Positions 9,841 through 19,360 of a stretch of DNA of 64,000 nt are shown one piece after another; within the stretch, counting starts at the first letter, position 1, and every line of letters starts with the position of its first letter. A program made the position numbers and the translations under genes. Source of the stretch: Diplolepis rosae (lineage: Eukaryota; Arthropoda; Insecta; Hymenoptera; Diplolepididae); the NCBI GenBank assembly GCA_030998225.1, contig JAPYXD010000754.1, positions 6,634,001 through 6,698,000 of the forward strand, written 5' to 3'. Below the pieces are notes generated by a model that saw only the letters and a list, made by a program, of their open reading frames with translations, was not told where the DNA came from and searched no databases.

Positions 9841-11500
9841 ACATTCTCATCATATGAGACGGTATTGGTTTTATGTGAAAAATGACTTACGAAATTTTCA
9901 TCAAATCTTTACGTTTTGATACCCCCTGAGTCAGAAAAAACGGTTTTTACGAAAGTGTCTGTCTGTCTGTCTGTAGTAGGTCGTGTGCGGCATAACTCTC
10001 GATAGAATTATCAAATTGAATTGAGCTTTGGCACACTTTATCGGAGCCGAAAAATTAAGGACAAGTTCGTAACCAGCCACATCCAATCAAAATTGAGGGA
10101 TTGAGCACTACTTTCGTGTTTTTGAAAATAACTTTTTGAAAAAATCAAAAATTTCAATACTGGTATTTGATAGTGCTAATAAATCTCTACGAATTATCCT
10201 GATAACGTTTTTTGATTAAATTAAAATCAGAAATGTTACAGCATATTAAAACTTGAAAAAAGTCAATATCAAAATTCCATTTTCCAGTTAAATTATACGA
10301 GATACGAAAAAACGTTATGATACAATATTATATTCTACATAAAGACCTACAAATTTAAACTGTAAAATTTTTTCATAAGATGCATATTTTGCTTTTTAAT
10401 TAAAAAAAAACTATTAAAAATCCAAAATTAAATTTTTTAACAATAATATGTGAAATACGAAAAAGACGCAAGAATACAAAGTTGTTCGTTTCAAAAAGAT
10501 CTACAAATTTTCTCTCACACAGTTTCAGAAAAAACATATATTTTTCGTTTCAATTCCAAAAAAATACGATTAAAATTCAAGAATTCCATTTTTTAGACAA
10601 TATATATATGAGATACATAAAAAACGTTTAGATGAAAAATTATTTGCCTAAATTAGGTCTACTAATTCTCATTAAGACATTTCGGGACAGGGTGTATATT
10701 TTATATTTTGATTTTTAAGATTAAAAAAATTCGATTTTTTTCACCAAAATATGTGAGATACGAAATAAGCGTTGATCTGCAAAATCATTTCCTTAAATAA
10801 AGTCTACGATTGTTTTTCCTTTTTGAGATATTCAGAAGAAAATAAATAAATAATTTTAATCCTGTAATTTATTAAAAAGTTACTGAAATGTATACAGAAA
10901 ATCGAGCGCGAAGCATGAGTGTCATGATGAGAATGTGCTCCTTAAGGCCGATAGAGCCTTGAGTAAACTGAATTTCCTGTTTCACTTAATCTGAAAAAGA
11001 AATTTAGTAATTTTGAGAAAATGAGTAATTCACATCATCTTTAATATTATAAAAATTGCACGGAGAAACTTTTTATATCAATTTTTACTATAGTATTTTT
11101 CAATTTAGGGAAAAACGTATCATTTTGAGAATTTTTGTTAGTAAAAATACTAAACTTTATAATAATGATATTAAACTTTAGTATAATCTATAGTAAAATT
11201 TGCTATGAACTATGCTGAAGTTTCATATCATTATTATAAAGTTTAGTATTTTTACTAATAAAAATTCTCAAACTGATACGTTTTTCCCTAAATTGAAAAA
11301 TACTATAGTACAAATTGATATAAAAAGTTTCTCCGTGTGGTTTGAGCTTCAGTATTAAATTATAAGAAATACACTTAAATGTATGCGAAGAGCACAAGAC
11401 CGAGCGCGAAGCGCGAGGTCCAGAAAGAACGGAGCGCGAAGCGCGACGATCAAATCGCACGCTCTAGGCGCGCTCAAACTGCTTCTGCGCAGTCGTATAG
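9841..11500 (+). mobile_element. Repeat R1, copy a, with tail
   Basis: The core 9841-10936 starts ACATTCTCATCAT and ends with the exact inverted copy ATGATGAGAATGT. It contains a (GTCT)n run near 9957, a GTCGTGTGCGGCATAACTCTC block and several repeats of TATGTGAGATACGAAA-type motifs. Beyond the core all copies continue with a tail including CTTAAGGCCGATAGAGCCTT and GAGCGCGAAGCGCGA motifs. The core or its tail occurs six times in the window. There is no open frame of useful length, so it is non-autonomous. The tail end is approximate. Confidence 0.75.
11059..11337. mobile_element. CACGG-type foldback MITE, TG target duplication
   Basis: CACGGAGAAACTTTTTATAT and its inverted copy end a 279-bp foldback whose arms pair almost completely. 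It sits in the tail of repeat R1; the empty site is visible in copy b at about 21937-21945 (AAAATTGGTTTGAG), which shows that TG was duplicated on insertion. The closest copy is at 19914-20182. Confidence 0.9.
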
Positions 11501-11803
11501 TACATATGTAATGTGAATCAGAAATATTTTCTTTAATTTAATGAAAAAATTGTCTTCGAAGATAATAAAATAAAATCAATTATTTAAAAAAATTTTGTCA
11601 GTACTGTATTTAAATGGAAAAAATATTTTTTTAAATCAAATAAATACTGTTGAAAAAATAATTTCTTTTATTTAAAAAAGGCTGAAAACGTGATTTCTTG
11701 AAATCAAATAAATTATATTTGTTCTAAAGGTCTTTTTACTTCGAATTGAAGAAATGAAGTTAAAAACGATTTCTTAAATTTAAATAAAACTTCTTTTTGG
11801 GTG

Positions 11804-12250
11804 CATAGCCAGGTTAGAAAATTTCGGCACTCGTTTCGATTATTCTATTTGAATTATTTATTTGAAATTTATTTGATTTGCATTTCAACTGTTATTTTAT
11901 TTTTTACCTTACACCTCCTCTTTAAATTTTAGAGAACATTGCTTTCAATATTTTTGAAAATCTAGAATGTTTTAGGATTAAAATCTGAAATTTTTCCAAT
12001 TCCTTGCTCATTTTAAGTCAGTTTAGTACTTTATCTACTTTCACACATTCCTTCGTTTAGATAAGGGGAATTTTAAAGTTAGTTTTCCAACGCTAGCCCA
12101 GGGGATACGTAAATTTGGAATGTGAACTTGTTAAAAGGTGAATAGAATCTCTGATTGGCTAGTAGTTTAAACAAACGTTCCCTACATCTCAAAAGCTTTT
12201 ATACCTGATTTCAATCTGCACTATACCCTAACAAGTATTTCCTTTGGCAG
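11804..12250. other. No gene recognised
   Basis: AT-rich sequence, somewhat more mixed from 12040 to 12250. It ends in a pyrimidine-rich TTTCCTTTGGCAG that could act as a splice acceptor for the next feature. Confidence 0.4.
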
Positions 12251-12413
12251 GAATAACAAATACTGTAACTGTGTTCGGTCTGAAATTGGTATCGGAAATA
12301 AACTCCCTATTCCAATTAAAAGTTATCTAATCAAAAAGTGTAATCAGTCTAAAAGTATTGTTAATTACCTTGATGCCAACCAAACTCCAGCAGTAAATAT
12401 ATCTAATTATCAT
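12251..12413 (+). CDS. Candidate internal exon, unknown product
   Basis: The 163-bp segment is preceded by TATTTCCTTTGGCAG and followed by GTAAGTAAAG, good matches to splice acceptor and donor. Reading from its second base there is no stop for the full length; the product has a CNCVRSEIGIGNK stretch and a VNYLDANQTPAV stretch. Base composition is less AT-skewed than its surroundings. A second frame is also open for about 25 codons, so the frame is uncertain. No partner exon can be identified within the window. I recognise no family; it could be a chance open frame or a captured exon. Confidence 0.3.
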
Positions 12414-12592
12414 GTAAGTAAAGTAAATTGTTCAAATAGAATAAAGTGACAACAAATGTTATTTTGTCCAAAGATAGTAATAATTACTAAAGACTGTTTT
12501 TAATAGATAATAGCAGACTGTAGGCTATTACTAAAATACGACAATTTCTTTTATAGTCTTGTATTCAATATCGAGGATCAGACTCACACTGA

Positions 12593-13607
12593 AAGGAAAT
12601 GCACTTTATTCGTTTAAAAATGTCCAGAGCCTTCAATTTTGGTCCAATCAAAATTTTTGTTTTAACATTAAAATAGATTAAATTCTCAAGAGGTTCGCGG
12701 TCAGAACTTTAGTCTCCTTTATTTTTGTATTAATAATTTGTTTACTCAAAGTATGGAAAAACTGAAATTTTGTACATAACAATTTTTTACGTTTTAATAA
12801 CTGCTTAGGTAAACTGTATATTGTCTTAAATGAATATTTGAGGACTCACAGAGTACAAATAATTTGTTTATTATTTCATTTTATTGTTATAAAGAAATTT
12901 TATGAACAAATTGGCAAATAGTCTTATTATCGGTAAACAAAAATGTCTTTTTGTTAAAAGTGCTTCGTATCAATTTACGAATGACATTTAATCACAAAAA
13001 TAATCAACAAGATAACAATAACCATTGTTATAAACAATTCTTGTCGCAAAATATTTAAATTAGAGGTTTTTTAAAATTATAATTCCTTTTAATCGCCAGA
13101 ACGACTTCAGGTATTCCTCAAAATAATAAATCTTCAATAATATTAAGTGAAATATAACAATAATAAAAATTTGATAAACGAATTAGATAAACGAATTCAA
13201 AATTTTTGCCCTTTCCCGTCGAAAAAAAATTTTGTTGCACTAAAAATGTTTTAAACTATTGAATGAATGACTGCTAGTCACAAAAATATTTGAAAAGTTA
13301 ACAATAACCGTTGTTATAAGCAATTCTTGTAACAAAATATTCAAATTTGAAGTTTTATTGAATTTAAATTTCCATTAGAAGTATAGATATTCCTGAAAAT
13401 AATATACCTTTCATAATATTTGGTAACATGTAACTGAATAACTTGATGATACTTCGAGTGGAAAAATTATTAATACAAAAATAGAAGAGACCGCAAAGCT
13501 CTTCAGAATTTAATATACTTTAATGTTAAAAAAATTTTTTAATCGGACCAAAATTGAAGGCTCTGGACATTTTTGAACAAATAAAGTTCAGTTCCTCCCA
13601 CTGTGAG
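12593..13607. mobile_element. Inverted-repeat element, 1.0 kb
   Basis: Long terminal inverted repeats of about 130 bp: the left contains AAAAATGTCCAGAGCCTTCA and CTCACACTGAAAGG, the right has their complements ending CCACTGTGAG. The interior is AT-rich with two related blocks (12990-13060 and 13275-13340: CACAAAAATA, AATAACCRTTGTTATAA). No transposase. Confidence 0.8.
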
Positions 13608-13917
13608 ACGTCGAGAAGAATATGACGTCCGGCGATGGTACTGTTTACCAAGTAGAAGTATAAATTAATGAAATCAGTTGATCGTAATCCGTAGTTTTTA
13701 TACTGATTTCATTTTTTCAAAATCTGAATGAGTGAAGATTTAAGGGGCACAACTAGTTTGAAATTTTGAAAAATTCGATTTTTTTTTTTGCATTTTTCAA
13801 CAGCCCAGTAGGCGCTTTTTGAAGAAGAGGAAGGTAAATTGTATCGGCCTGAAATAGCAGATTAGCTCTAGGTATGATATTTAAAAATTTATAACAATGA
13901 AATCAGTACTCTTATCT

Positions 13918-14579
13918 TTAAGGTAGTTTTCATCCACGAAATTTAGACCTCAGGCAAAAATAGATAATTTTGCTTACAAGAATAGCAATATTATTATTGA
14001 AGGACTATTTTGGAAGAGAAAAGATTATTTTACAAGAAAAAAATTTGAAATACAGAAAAATAATTTTATTAACAAATTTTATTTAGACCCGACTTTTTTT
14101 CTTATCGCTTCTTACCAAATTTTAAAAAATTATCCGATTCTAATAAATCATGAATCATTTTTTCAGAGAAAAGATTTCCCACAACTTCACTGTTTCTGAA
14201 TTTTAAAAATAAATTCTTTAATGCCTGAAATCATTAAAAAAAACATTTTCCAAAACGAAATGTTTATAAACAAATTGCTAAATTTGATAATAATTTATTC
14301 ATTTTCGAAAATTGGAAATGGTTAAGTTGTAGGGAATCTTTTTCTTGAAAAAATTATTTGTAATTTATTAAAATCGCATAATTTTTTAAAATTTGGTAAA
14401 AAGCGATAAGAAAAAAAGTTGGGGCAAAAATAAAATTATTTTTCTGTATTTCAAATTTTTTTCAAGGAAATTAATCTTTTCTCTTCCGAAATAGCCCTTC
14501 AATAATAATATTGCTATTCTTGAAAGCAAAATTATCTATTTTTGCCTGAGGTCTAATTTTCGTGGATCATCTACCTTAA
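13918..14579. mobile_element. Foldback element nested in the TTAA element
   Basis: TTAAGGTAG plus CCACGAAATTTAGACC at the left pairs with the right end, and the arms pair over about 250 bp (motifs CTCAGGCAAAAATAGATAA, GGAAGAGAAAAGATTA, TTACCAAATTTTAAAA). A diverged second copy is at 54725-55398. The partial TTAA-element copy at 35.5 kb lacks it. Confidence 0.75.
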
Positions 14580-14870
14580 ACGCGTTTTTCTCAAAACTAC
14601 ATTTTTCAAATTTGCTGCAGCTGTAACTCGATAACAAATCATCCAATCGACTTAGGACTTTTTTTAGCATATTGTGTATTTCTAGTTTTATGATTGAATA
14701 AAAAGTATAATTTTGTCAGGCCAAAAACCATCAGATTATTGAGCAAATTTTGATTTTTGTTTTCCAAAATCCGCCATTTTGTTGTATTTTAATTTTTTTT
14801 TTACAATCGAGGGTCATTGTATAGGAAATATATTCTAGTTTAGTGAAATTTTTGGTTTTTTTTATTTCAG

Positions 14871-14987
14871 GCACTGTGAAGGCTACAATCACTGCAGCAG
14901 TGGGAGAACTTCTTTTTTTAAAGACTCAGGAGATGGTGGATAACTTGCTGAAAATCGAATATTTCCATGTGAAAACATTACTTTGTA
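14871..14987 (+). pseudogene. Exon-like block conserved between two TTAA-element copies
   Basis: TTTTTTTATTTCAG precedes an open block whose product begins TVKATITAAVGELLFLKTQE and continues MVDNLLKIEYFHVK. The second element copy (about 35681-35795) keeps the same frame, and several of the differences fall at synonymous third positions. The acceptor AG is mutated in that copy. I recognise no family. The pattern suggests a captured or ancestral exon now carried as a relic, though two copies are few to judge from. Confidence 0.35.
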
Positions 14988-15180
14988 TTAATTATTTATG
15001 CACAAATATATCTGCAAAATTTTAAAACATTCGATTTAATACTTTTTTTTTCAAATTCACAAAAATCACCTTTTCTTTAGGCGGTCAAACTAGTTGTGCC
15101 CCTTAACTGAGCTAAAATCAGTTATCTTCTTTTGGTTAGAATTTTTAGTTAAAAATTACGGATTGCATAGCCAAAAATGT

Positions 15181-16943
15181 CCCGCGTAGAAATTGCCCTA
15201 TCTTTCCTTATTTCAAGTTGGTTTCTAGTGGGGCCCGGACTAGAATTTCCTCTTCTAGAAAAAACTGGTGGGGGCCCTGTTAGCACCCGATTAGTATTTC
15301 TAGTCCAGAAAAAAACTGATAGGGGCCCTGTCAGGTTCCAGTGAGGAATTCCTTGTTTCGCTCAAGTATGGAAAATCTATTTGTATCTAGCGGGGCCCCG
15401 ACTAGAGAATCCCTACTTGTAATATTTGTGGTTAAGGTTAGGTCCATTAGATACAACATAACCTTTATTCTTTATTCCCATTAAAATTTGATCTTATCTG
15501 AGAAAAATGGAGATTTTCTGAACACGGTCTTGAATATGATCAATACTTAAGAGGAATCAAGAACATCTAAGAAAACTTTTTGATAATTTTGACTCGAATT
15601 CGCATGTAATTATAATAATCATATGCGAGCACGTATGTGTATGTGTGTGTGTATCTTATTGTGTCGAGGTAATAACGATAATTTAATTTTCTTGATTCAA
15701 AAGTTTCATCATATTTTTGGAATTGAAAAAACTCAAATTTTTTAGATTCTGAACATACGTTGATTTTACTCTTGAAAACAAAAATTAAAGGAATCATAAC
15801 CTGTATAAAGTATTACTAATATACAATAATAAAAGTTAATAATTCTAAAATGTATATAAATCTTTTTATTATGTAATGTTCTTTTAATTCAAAAATTTGA
15901 TGGCTTTCTTTTCAAAACTATTTTATTTTATAGAAAATCGATTTAATAATTAAAAGTCTTAAAAAATTTTAATCAGAATCATAAATTGGGCTAAAATCTA
16001 GAAATTCGCGATTACACGGGGCCTATACACTTCTTACACGGCCCTGCAGTAGTTGAAGGTTATAAGCGCTATTTTCTTTCTCGTATTCCAAACGTGCGCA
16101 GCCGAGAGGCTTAGTCGTTAGGTTAGTAATGCGTTAATTATAAGTAGAGAGGGTTCGAACCCGCAGCGTTAAGAATAATTTTTAATACCACCTAAACGAG
16201 CGTTTGTGTAGTGTAGAGAGGGGGGTGTGTGTTTGTAGGTGTGTATATAAAAATAGTAAGTTAGAGTCTACTTGAAAGTATATACAGTTTTGAAATGTAC
16301 TTAAGAATATTCATCGATTTAACTACTGCTCTTATTTGATTTACCTATGTTCCTGCAGTTCACTTAACTTCAAAAATGACACTTGGGGCCTTTACAAACT
16401 ACGGAAAGTAAGTTAAAAAGTAGTCAAACCTACTGAGATTTTTTTTCGGTGTACATGTAACGAAAAAATACTGTCGATTTACTCAGAAAAAATTTCCTAT
16501 CTTGAAAACAGATTTTTTACTGTGAAAACAGTAAAATTAACCTTCCAACCGAATATCCCTCTGTTGCCGTTAAAAACGGTAAATACTAGAGTCGTAACTC
16601 GCAGTTCCCCTGTACTTTTTCTATCAGTTCTGGAAAATCCTTTTTATTTATTATTTTCTCAGTGAGATACCTGAACAAAATTGGTCACGTGACTCTGCTG
16701 ATTTTAGCCCTTAAATTCAATGCGGAGGTCCAATAGGGCCCTAATGGTGTCGTTTTTTGTAGGTGGGGAAGTGTAAGGGCTGACCTCACTAAACCCCTAC
16801 TAGAAAGTCTAGTAGGGCCCACGTCGACAAAAGCGTTACGTTACCGACGGGGCCCTGACTAGTTTTCCACGCTAGATCCCGACTAGAGATAGGGCAAACT
16901 CGTAGGGGCCCCACTAGACCCCTATCAAAATTTCTACACGGGG
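15181..16943. mobile_element. GC-patch element P4 (GGGGCCCGACTAG motif), 1.76 kb
   Basis: Ends CCCGCGTAGAAATTG and, inverted, CCCCGTGTAGAAATTTTGA. Within about 250 bp of each end are many variants of GGGGCCCGACTAGAA and its complement (15230-15410; 16720-16920). The middle is AT-rich and carries a tRNA-like SINE and a TATGTGTATGTGTGTG run. The ends match P5 at 27962-28718 almost exactly, although the internal motif differs. Confidence 0.65.
16095..16180 (+). repeat. tRNA-derived SINE head
   Basis: GCCGAGAGGCTTAGTCGTTAGG gives an A-box-like region and GGTTCGAACCC a B-box matching GWTCRANNC. The same family as 4664-4760 on the opposite strand. A G/T-rich segment follows. It does not fold into a complete tRNA. 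Confidence 0.6.
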
Positions 16944-17013
16944 TATCATTGGTTTCAAATTAGTCAAGTTTTAACTGTGTGAGATTCATGGAGTTTAGTG
17001 ACATTTTTAGCTA

Positions 17014-17353
17014 CAGTAAAACCTCATTTATCGGGAAGCCCTTGAAATGTAAACACCTCGTTTATTGGGATTTAGAGGGGCTCCCCACTACCGCCTACAG
17101 TCTCATGGTGGGTTGCCATGACTCTTGTTGTATGTTGACATTTAGTAATGGTAACGAAGGTATATATAATACGAAGGTATGTAAAAAAATTGACATAATA
17201 AAACTCCTGCAAATGAAACATCTGCAAACTATGTCACTATGTACAAGGAGTGGTGGCTGGAGGAGAAACAAAATGTCCCGATAAATGAGGTTGCGAGATC
17301 CCGATAAGTGAATATCCCGATAAATGAGTGTCCCTATAAATGAGGTTTTACTG
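17014..17353. mobile_element. pogo/Tigger-like MITE, TA duplication
   Basis: CAGTAAAACCTCATTTATCG at the left and its inverted form at the right, flanked by TA on both sides. Just inside the right end are three further copies of CCCGATAAATGAG-like sequence. Ends of the CAGTAnAACCTC type are typical of pogo-like Tc1/mariner superfamily elements. An open frame of 101 codons (16979-17284) starts outside the element and is not a transposase. Confidence 0.8.
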
Positions 17354-18221
17354 TATACAACCAATTTACTGTTACAAACAAATCAGTAAAACATTTGCTA
17401 AGATTACTCGTTTTATTTATTTAAATTCAATTTAATTGAATCATTTGATTAAGAACTTTTGATATCTCATTCATTAATGCGAATTGTCGAACTCAATTTG
17501 CAAGTAAATTGGTTTACGGGAGTTCTTCAAATAATCTTAAAGGATGACGAATAACATCAGAACTTAAATCTCATTGGCGTCCAGAAGCTCTCAGGATAAT
17601 AAAAGTTTCTTCGAAAGAACGCATCCTGTCCTTTACGGGCTCTCGCTGAAGATTTTTCAAAATGTCAAGGTTTCTGTCGATTTGATTGAAAACTATACCC
17701 TGAGGATTTTAAGACTGCAAGTTAAAGAAATGAAATTTGGAAGTGGAAATGCAGGAAGTTGTATAAACGTACTATTCATTTAAAAAGTTTTTGTTCATAA
17801 GTTTACAATATAAAGTTCATATAATCTACGTTTTACATTTTTTATTCAATAACTGAGTTGAATAATTATTTATGAAAAAGCTTGACTTTTAAACTTTACG
17901 AAATTTTTTAAGTTAAAAAAGTAATGTAACATTATATGAAACTTACGATACTTTTAAGCAATTGTATCTCAGACCTAAAAAGTTTTTTATCTGAAAATTA
18001 AGAAATTGTAACTGCTGTTACAACTTAAGTTGCGCATTTCAGAAAGTTCCTGAAGAAATTTCTTACTGTTTTCTTAATTTAATCACACAAAAATTTTAGT
18101 ATATTATATCAAGTTACTTATTCATTCAAGATATATTCTGAATTCTTTAAAATTTCCAAGTATACAATAAAGGATCGGAATTAAAATACTTGTTTACTGT
18201 TTTTCTAATAATTTGGATAAT
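17354..18221. other. No gene recognised
   Basis: AT-rich. A 69-codon open frame on the plus strand (17574-17783) has more even base composition and contains SSQDNKSFFERTHPVLYGL, but no family is recognised and no splice context stands out. Confidence 0.35.
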
Positions 18222-18330
18222 AATAGTATATTGTGCAACTAGGGAAAAAATGTTTATTTTGCGAGTGTGAAGTTTGATGCCCGAGCAAAGCGAGAACAAC
18301 AACCATAAGAGTAAAATTAAAGTAATTTCA
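18222..18330 (+). repeat. Dispersed repeat T, truncated copy
   Basis: Matches the first half of the 8692-8905 repeat, from ATAGTATATTGTGCAACTAG to the GAGCAAAGCGAGAACAACAA block, then diverges. Confidence 0.75.
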
Positions 18331-18435
18331 AAACATGTTTGTAATAATCTCTTTAGTTTTTATCTTGAGCCAAAAATAAATTGGATATAGTGTCTTTATA
18401 TTGGCATTGGGTCACTTAATTTTCATTAAAAATCA

Positions 18436-18873
18436 CCCAAGTGCGAAGTTAGATACGGCCCAACACTGGTTCAGCATCGCCAAAAATTTGCCGAAGATCG
18501 GTTGCCAATATTGTGCCGTTGCTGGAATGGTAACTCCGCTATGCACTTAGCGGCCAATTCTGGCCCAAACTCTGGCCGCCAGCACTTATTTTCGGCACAG
18601 CAACGGTCCAATGCTGTACCGAACTCTGGTTTTCTCACTTTCAGAATGGTTTGCCATGGTAAAAATGACAATCGGCTTGGTATAGAGCCGATACTGGGCC
18701 AAGTTTCGGCTGAAGGTCGGTCAATTTAAACAGTCGAAAAAGGCCGCCGTCGTCGGCCCAGCACTTGACCGATGCAAACAGTGACACTGGCCCAATAACA
18801 ATAGCCGACTCTTGGCTGCCGAGATTGGGCCAATATTGTGCCGTATTATCACCTTCGGCAATTCGCACTTGGG
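18436..18873. mobile_element. GC-patch element P2 (TTGGCCCAAT motif), 438 bp
   Basis: Ends CCCAAGTGCGAA and the exact inverted copy TTCGCACTTGGG. The interior is GC-rich and full of degenerate GGCCCAA.ACTGG / TGGGCCAATATTG units. Flanking sequence is continuous with the Penelope-like repeat seen uninterrupted near 35440-35475, so this is an insertion. Overlapping open frames on both strands (about 66-75 codons) come from the palindromic motif and are not genes. Confidence 0.75.
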
Positions 18874-18936
18874 CAATAATTAAAGAAACATATTAATGAT
18901 TTTGAAAGGCAGGAAATATATTATAGGGATAAAAAA

Positions 18937-18977
18937 GGCAAACGTTTCGGCCACAAATGGGGGCCCTCTTCAGTGCC
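18937..18977 (-). ncRNA. Minimal hammerhead ribozyme, copy 1
   Basis: Minus strand, 5' to 3': GGCA (stem I), CUGAAGA core, stem II GGCC / loop CCCAUUUGU / GGCC with one extra G, GAAAC, GUU (cleavage position after UU), then UGCC pairing with GGCA. Stem III is only AC/GU with no loop, the form reported for Penelope-like elements and proposed to act as a dimer. Activity is an inference. Confidence 0.75.
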
Positions 18978-19060
18978 AAATAATTTTATGTAGATTTTAT
19001 TGCCCTATGTGGGTCAAACAAATCCATTAGTTGACCCACTCGTTGAAAAAAAATAGTCTG

Positions 19061-19176
19061 TGACACGGGAAAAACATTAATTTTACTCGAGTGGTTGTTA
19101 TTCTCGCTTTTCATGGGCATCCAATTTCGCACTTGTAAAATAAAATTTTTTTTCCCTAGTTGTACAATATACTATT
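19061..19176 (-). repeat. Dispersed repeat T, inverted copy
   Basis: Reverse-strand match to repeat T, from the CACGGGAAAAACATTAATTT block back to ATAGTATATTGTACAACTAG. With the next copy it forms a head-to-head pair. Confidence 0.7.
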
Positions 19177-19197
19177 CCGTACTGTATACGATCTAGT

Positions 19198-19360
19198 AGA
19201 AAATGGTATATTGCACTACTAGGGCAAAAAAATTTATTTTGCGAGTGTGAAGTTTGATGTTCGAGCAAAGCGAGGGTAGCAATCACACGAGTAAAATAAA
19301 TGTTTTTCCCGTGTGGGCACTGGGCAATAAAATCCACTTTATGATCCTTTGGTAGAAAAT
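19198..19360 (+). repeat. Dispersed repeat T copy
   Basis: AATGGTATATTGCACTACTAG through to TTTATGATCCTTTGGTAG, with the GAGCAAAGCGAGGGTAGCAA block. Confidence 0.7.

Larger units (their letters stand above)
9726..11803. mobile_element. AT-rich MITE split by a nested insertion
   Basis: AAAGTTTCTTTAATTCAAAC at the left and its inverted relative near 11785-11803 bound AT-rich blocks of a TTTCTTTGATTTAAA type. The block is interrupted between about 9840 and 11505 by the 1.1-kb repeat R1 and its tail, which itself carries a CACGG MITE. Boundaries are approximate. Confidence 0.5.
13744..15102. mobile_element. piggyBac-like non-autonomous element (TTAA)
   Basis: Bounded by TTAA at 13740-13743 and 15103-15106. 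Terminal inverted repeats read GGGGCACAACTAGTTTGA. TTAA duplication with GGG-type ends is typical of piggyBac-type elements, but no transposase frame exists. It hosts a foldback (13918-14579) and an exon-like block (14871-14987). A partial copy lies at about 35486-35908. Confidence 0.75.
18417..19040 (-). mobile_element. Penelope-like terminal repeat fragment 1
   Basis: Minus-strand sequence around a hammerhead motif; the downstream part (ATAATATATTTCCTGCCTT, then ATGTTTCTTTA and CATTAATTTTTAATG pieces) matches the fragment at 34935-35475. It is split by a GC-patch element at 18436-18873. No reverse transcriptase frame accompanies it. Assignment rests on the ribozyme architecture reported for Penelope-like elements. 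Confidence 0.55.

Noticed and set aside
16095..16180. Functional tRNA gene
   Set aside because: A- and B-box-like words are present, but the acceptor and anticodon stems do not pair; a second copy at 4664 shows it is a dispersed SINE head.
17574..17783. Small host gene
   Set aside because: The 69-codon frame has somewhat balanced composition, but no splice, promoter or family evidence supports it.
18471..18868. Overlapping open frames on both strands
   Set aside because: They come from the palindromic GGCCCAA-type motif of the GC-patch element.
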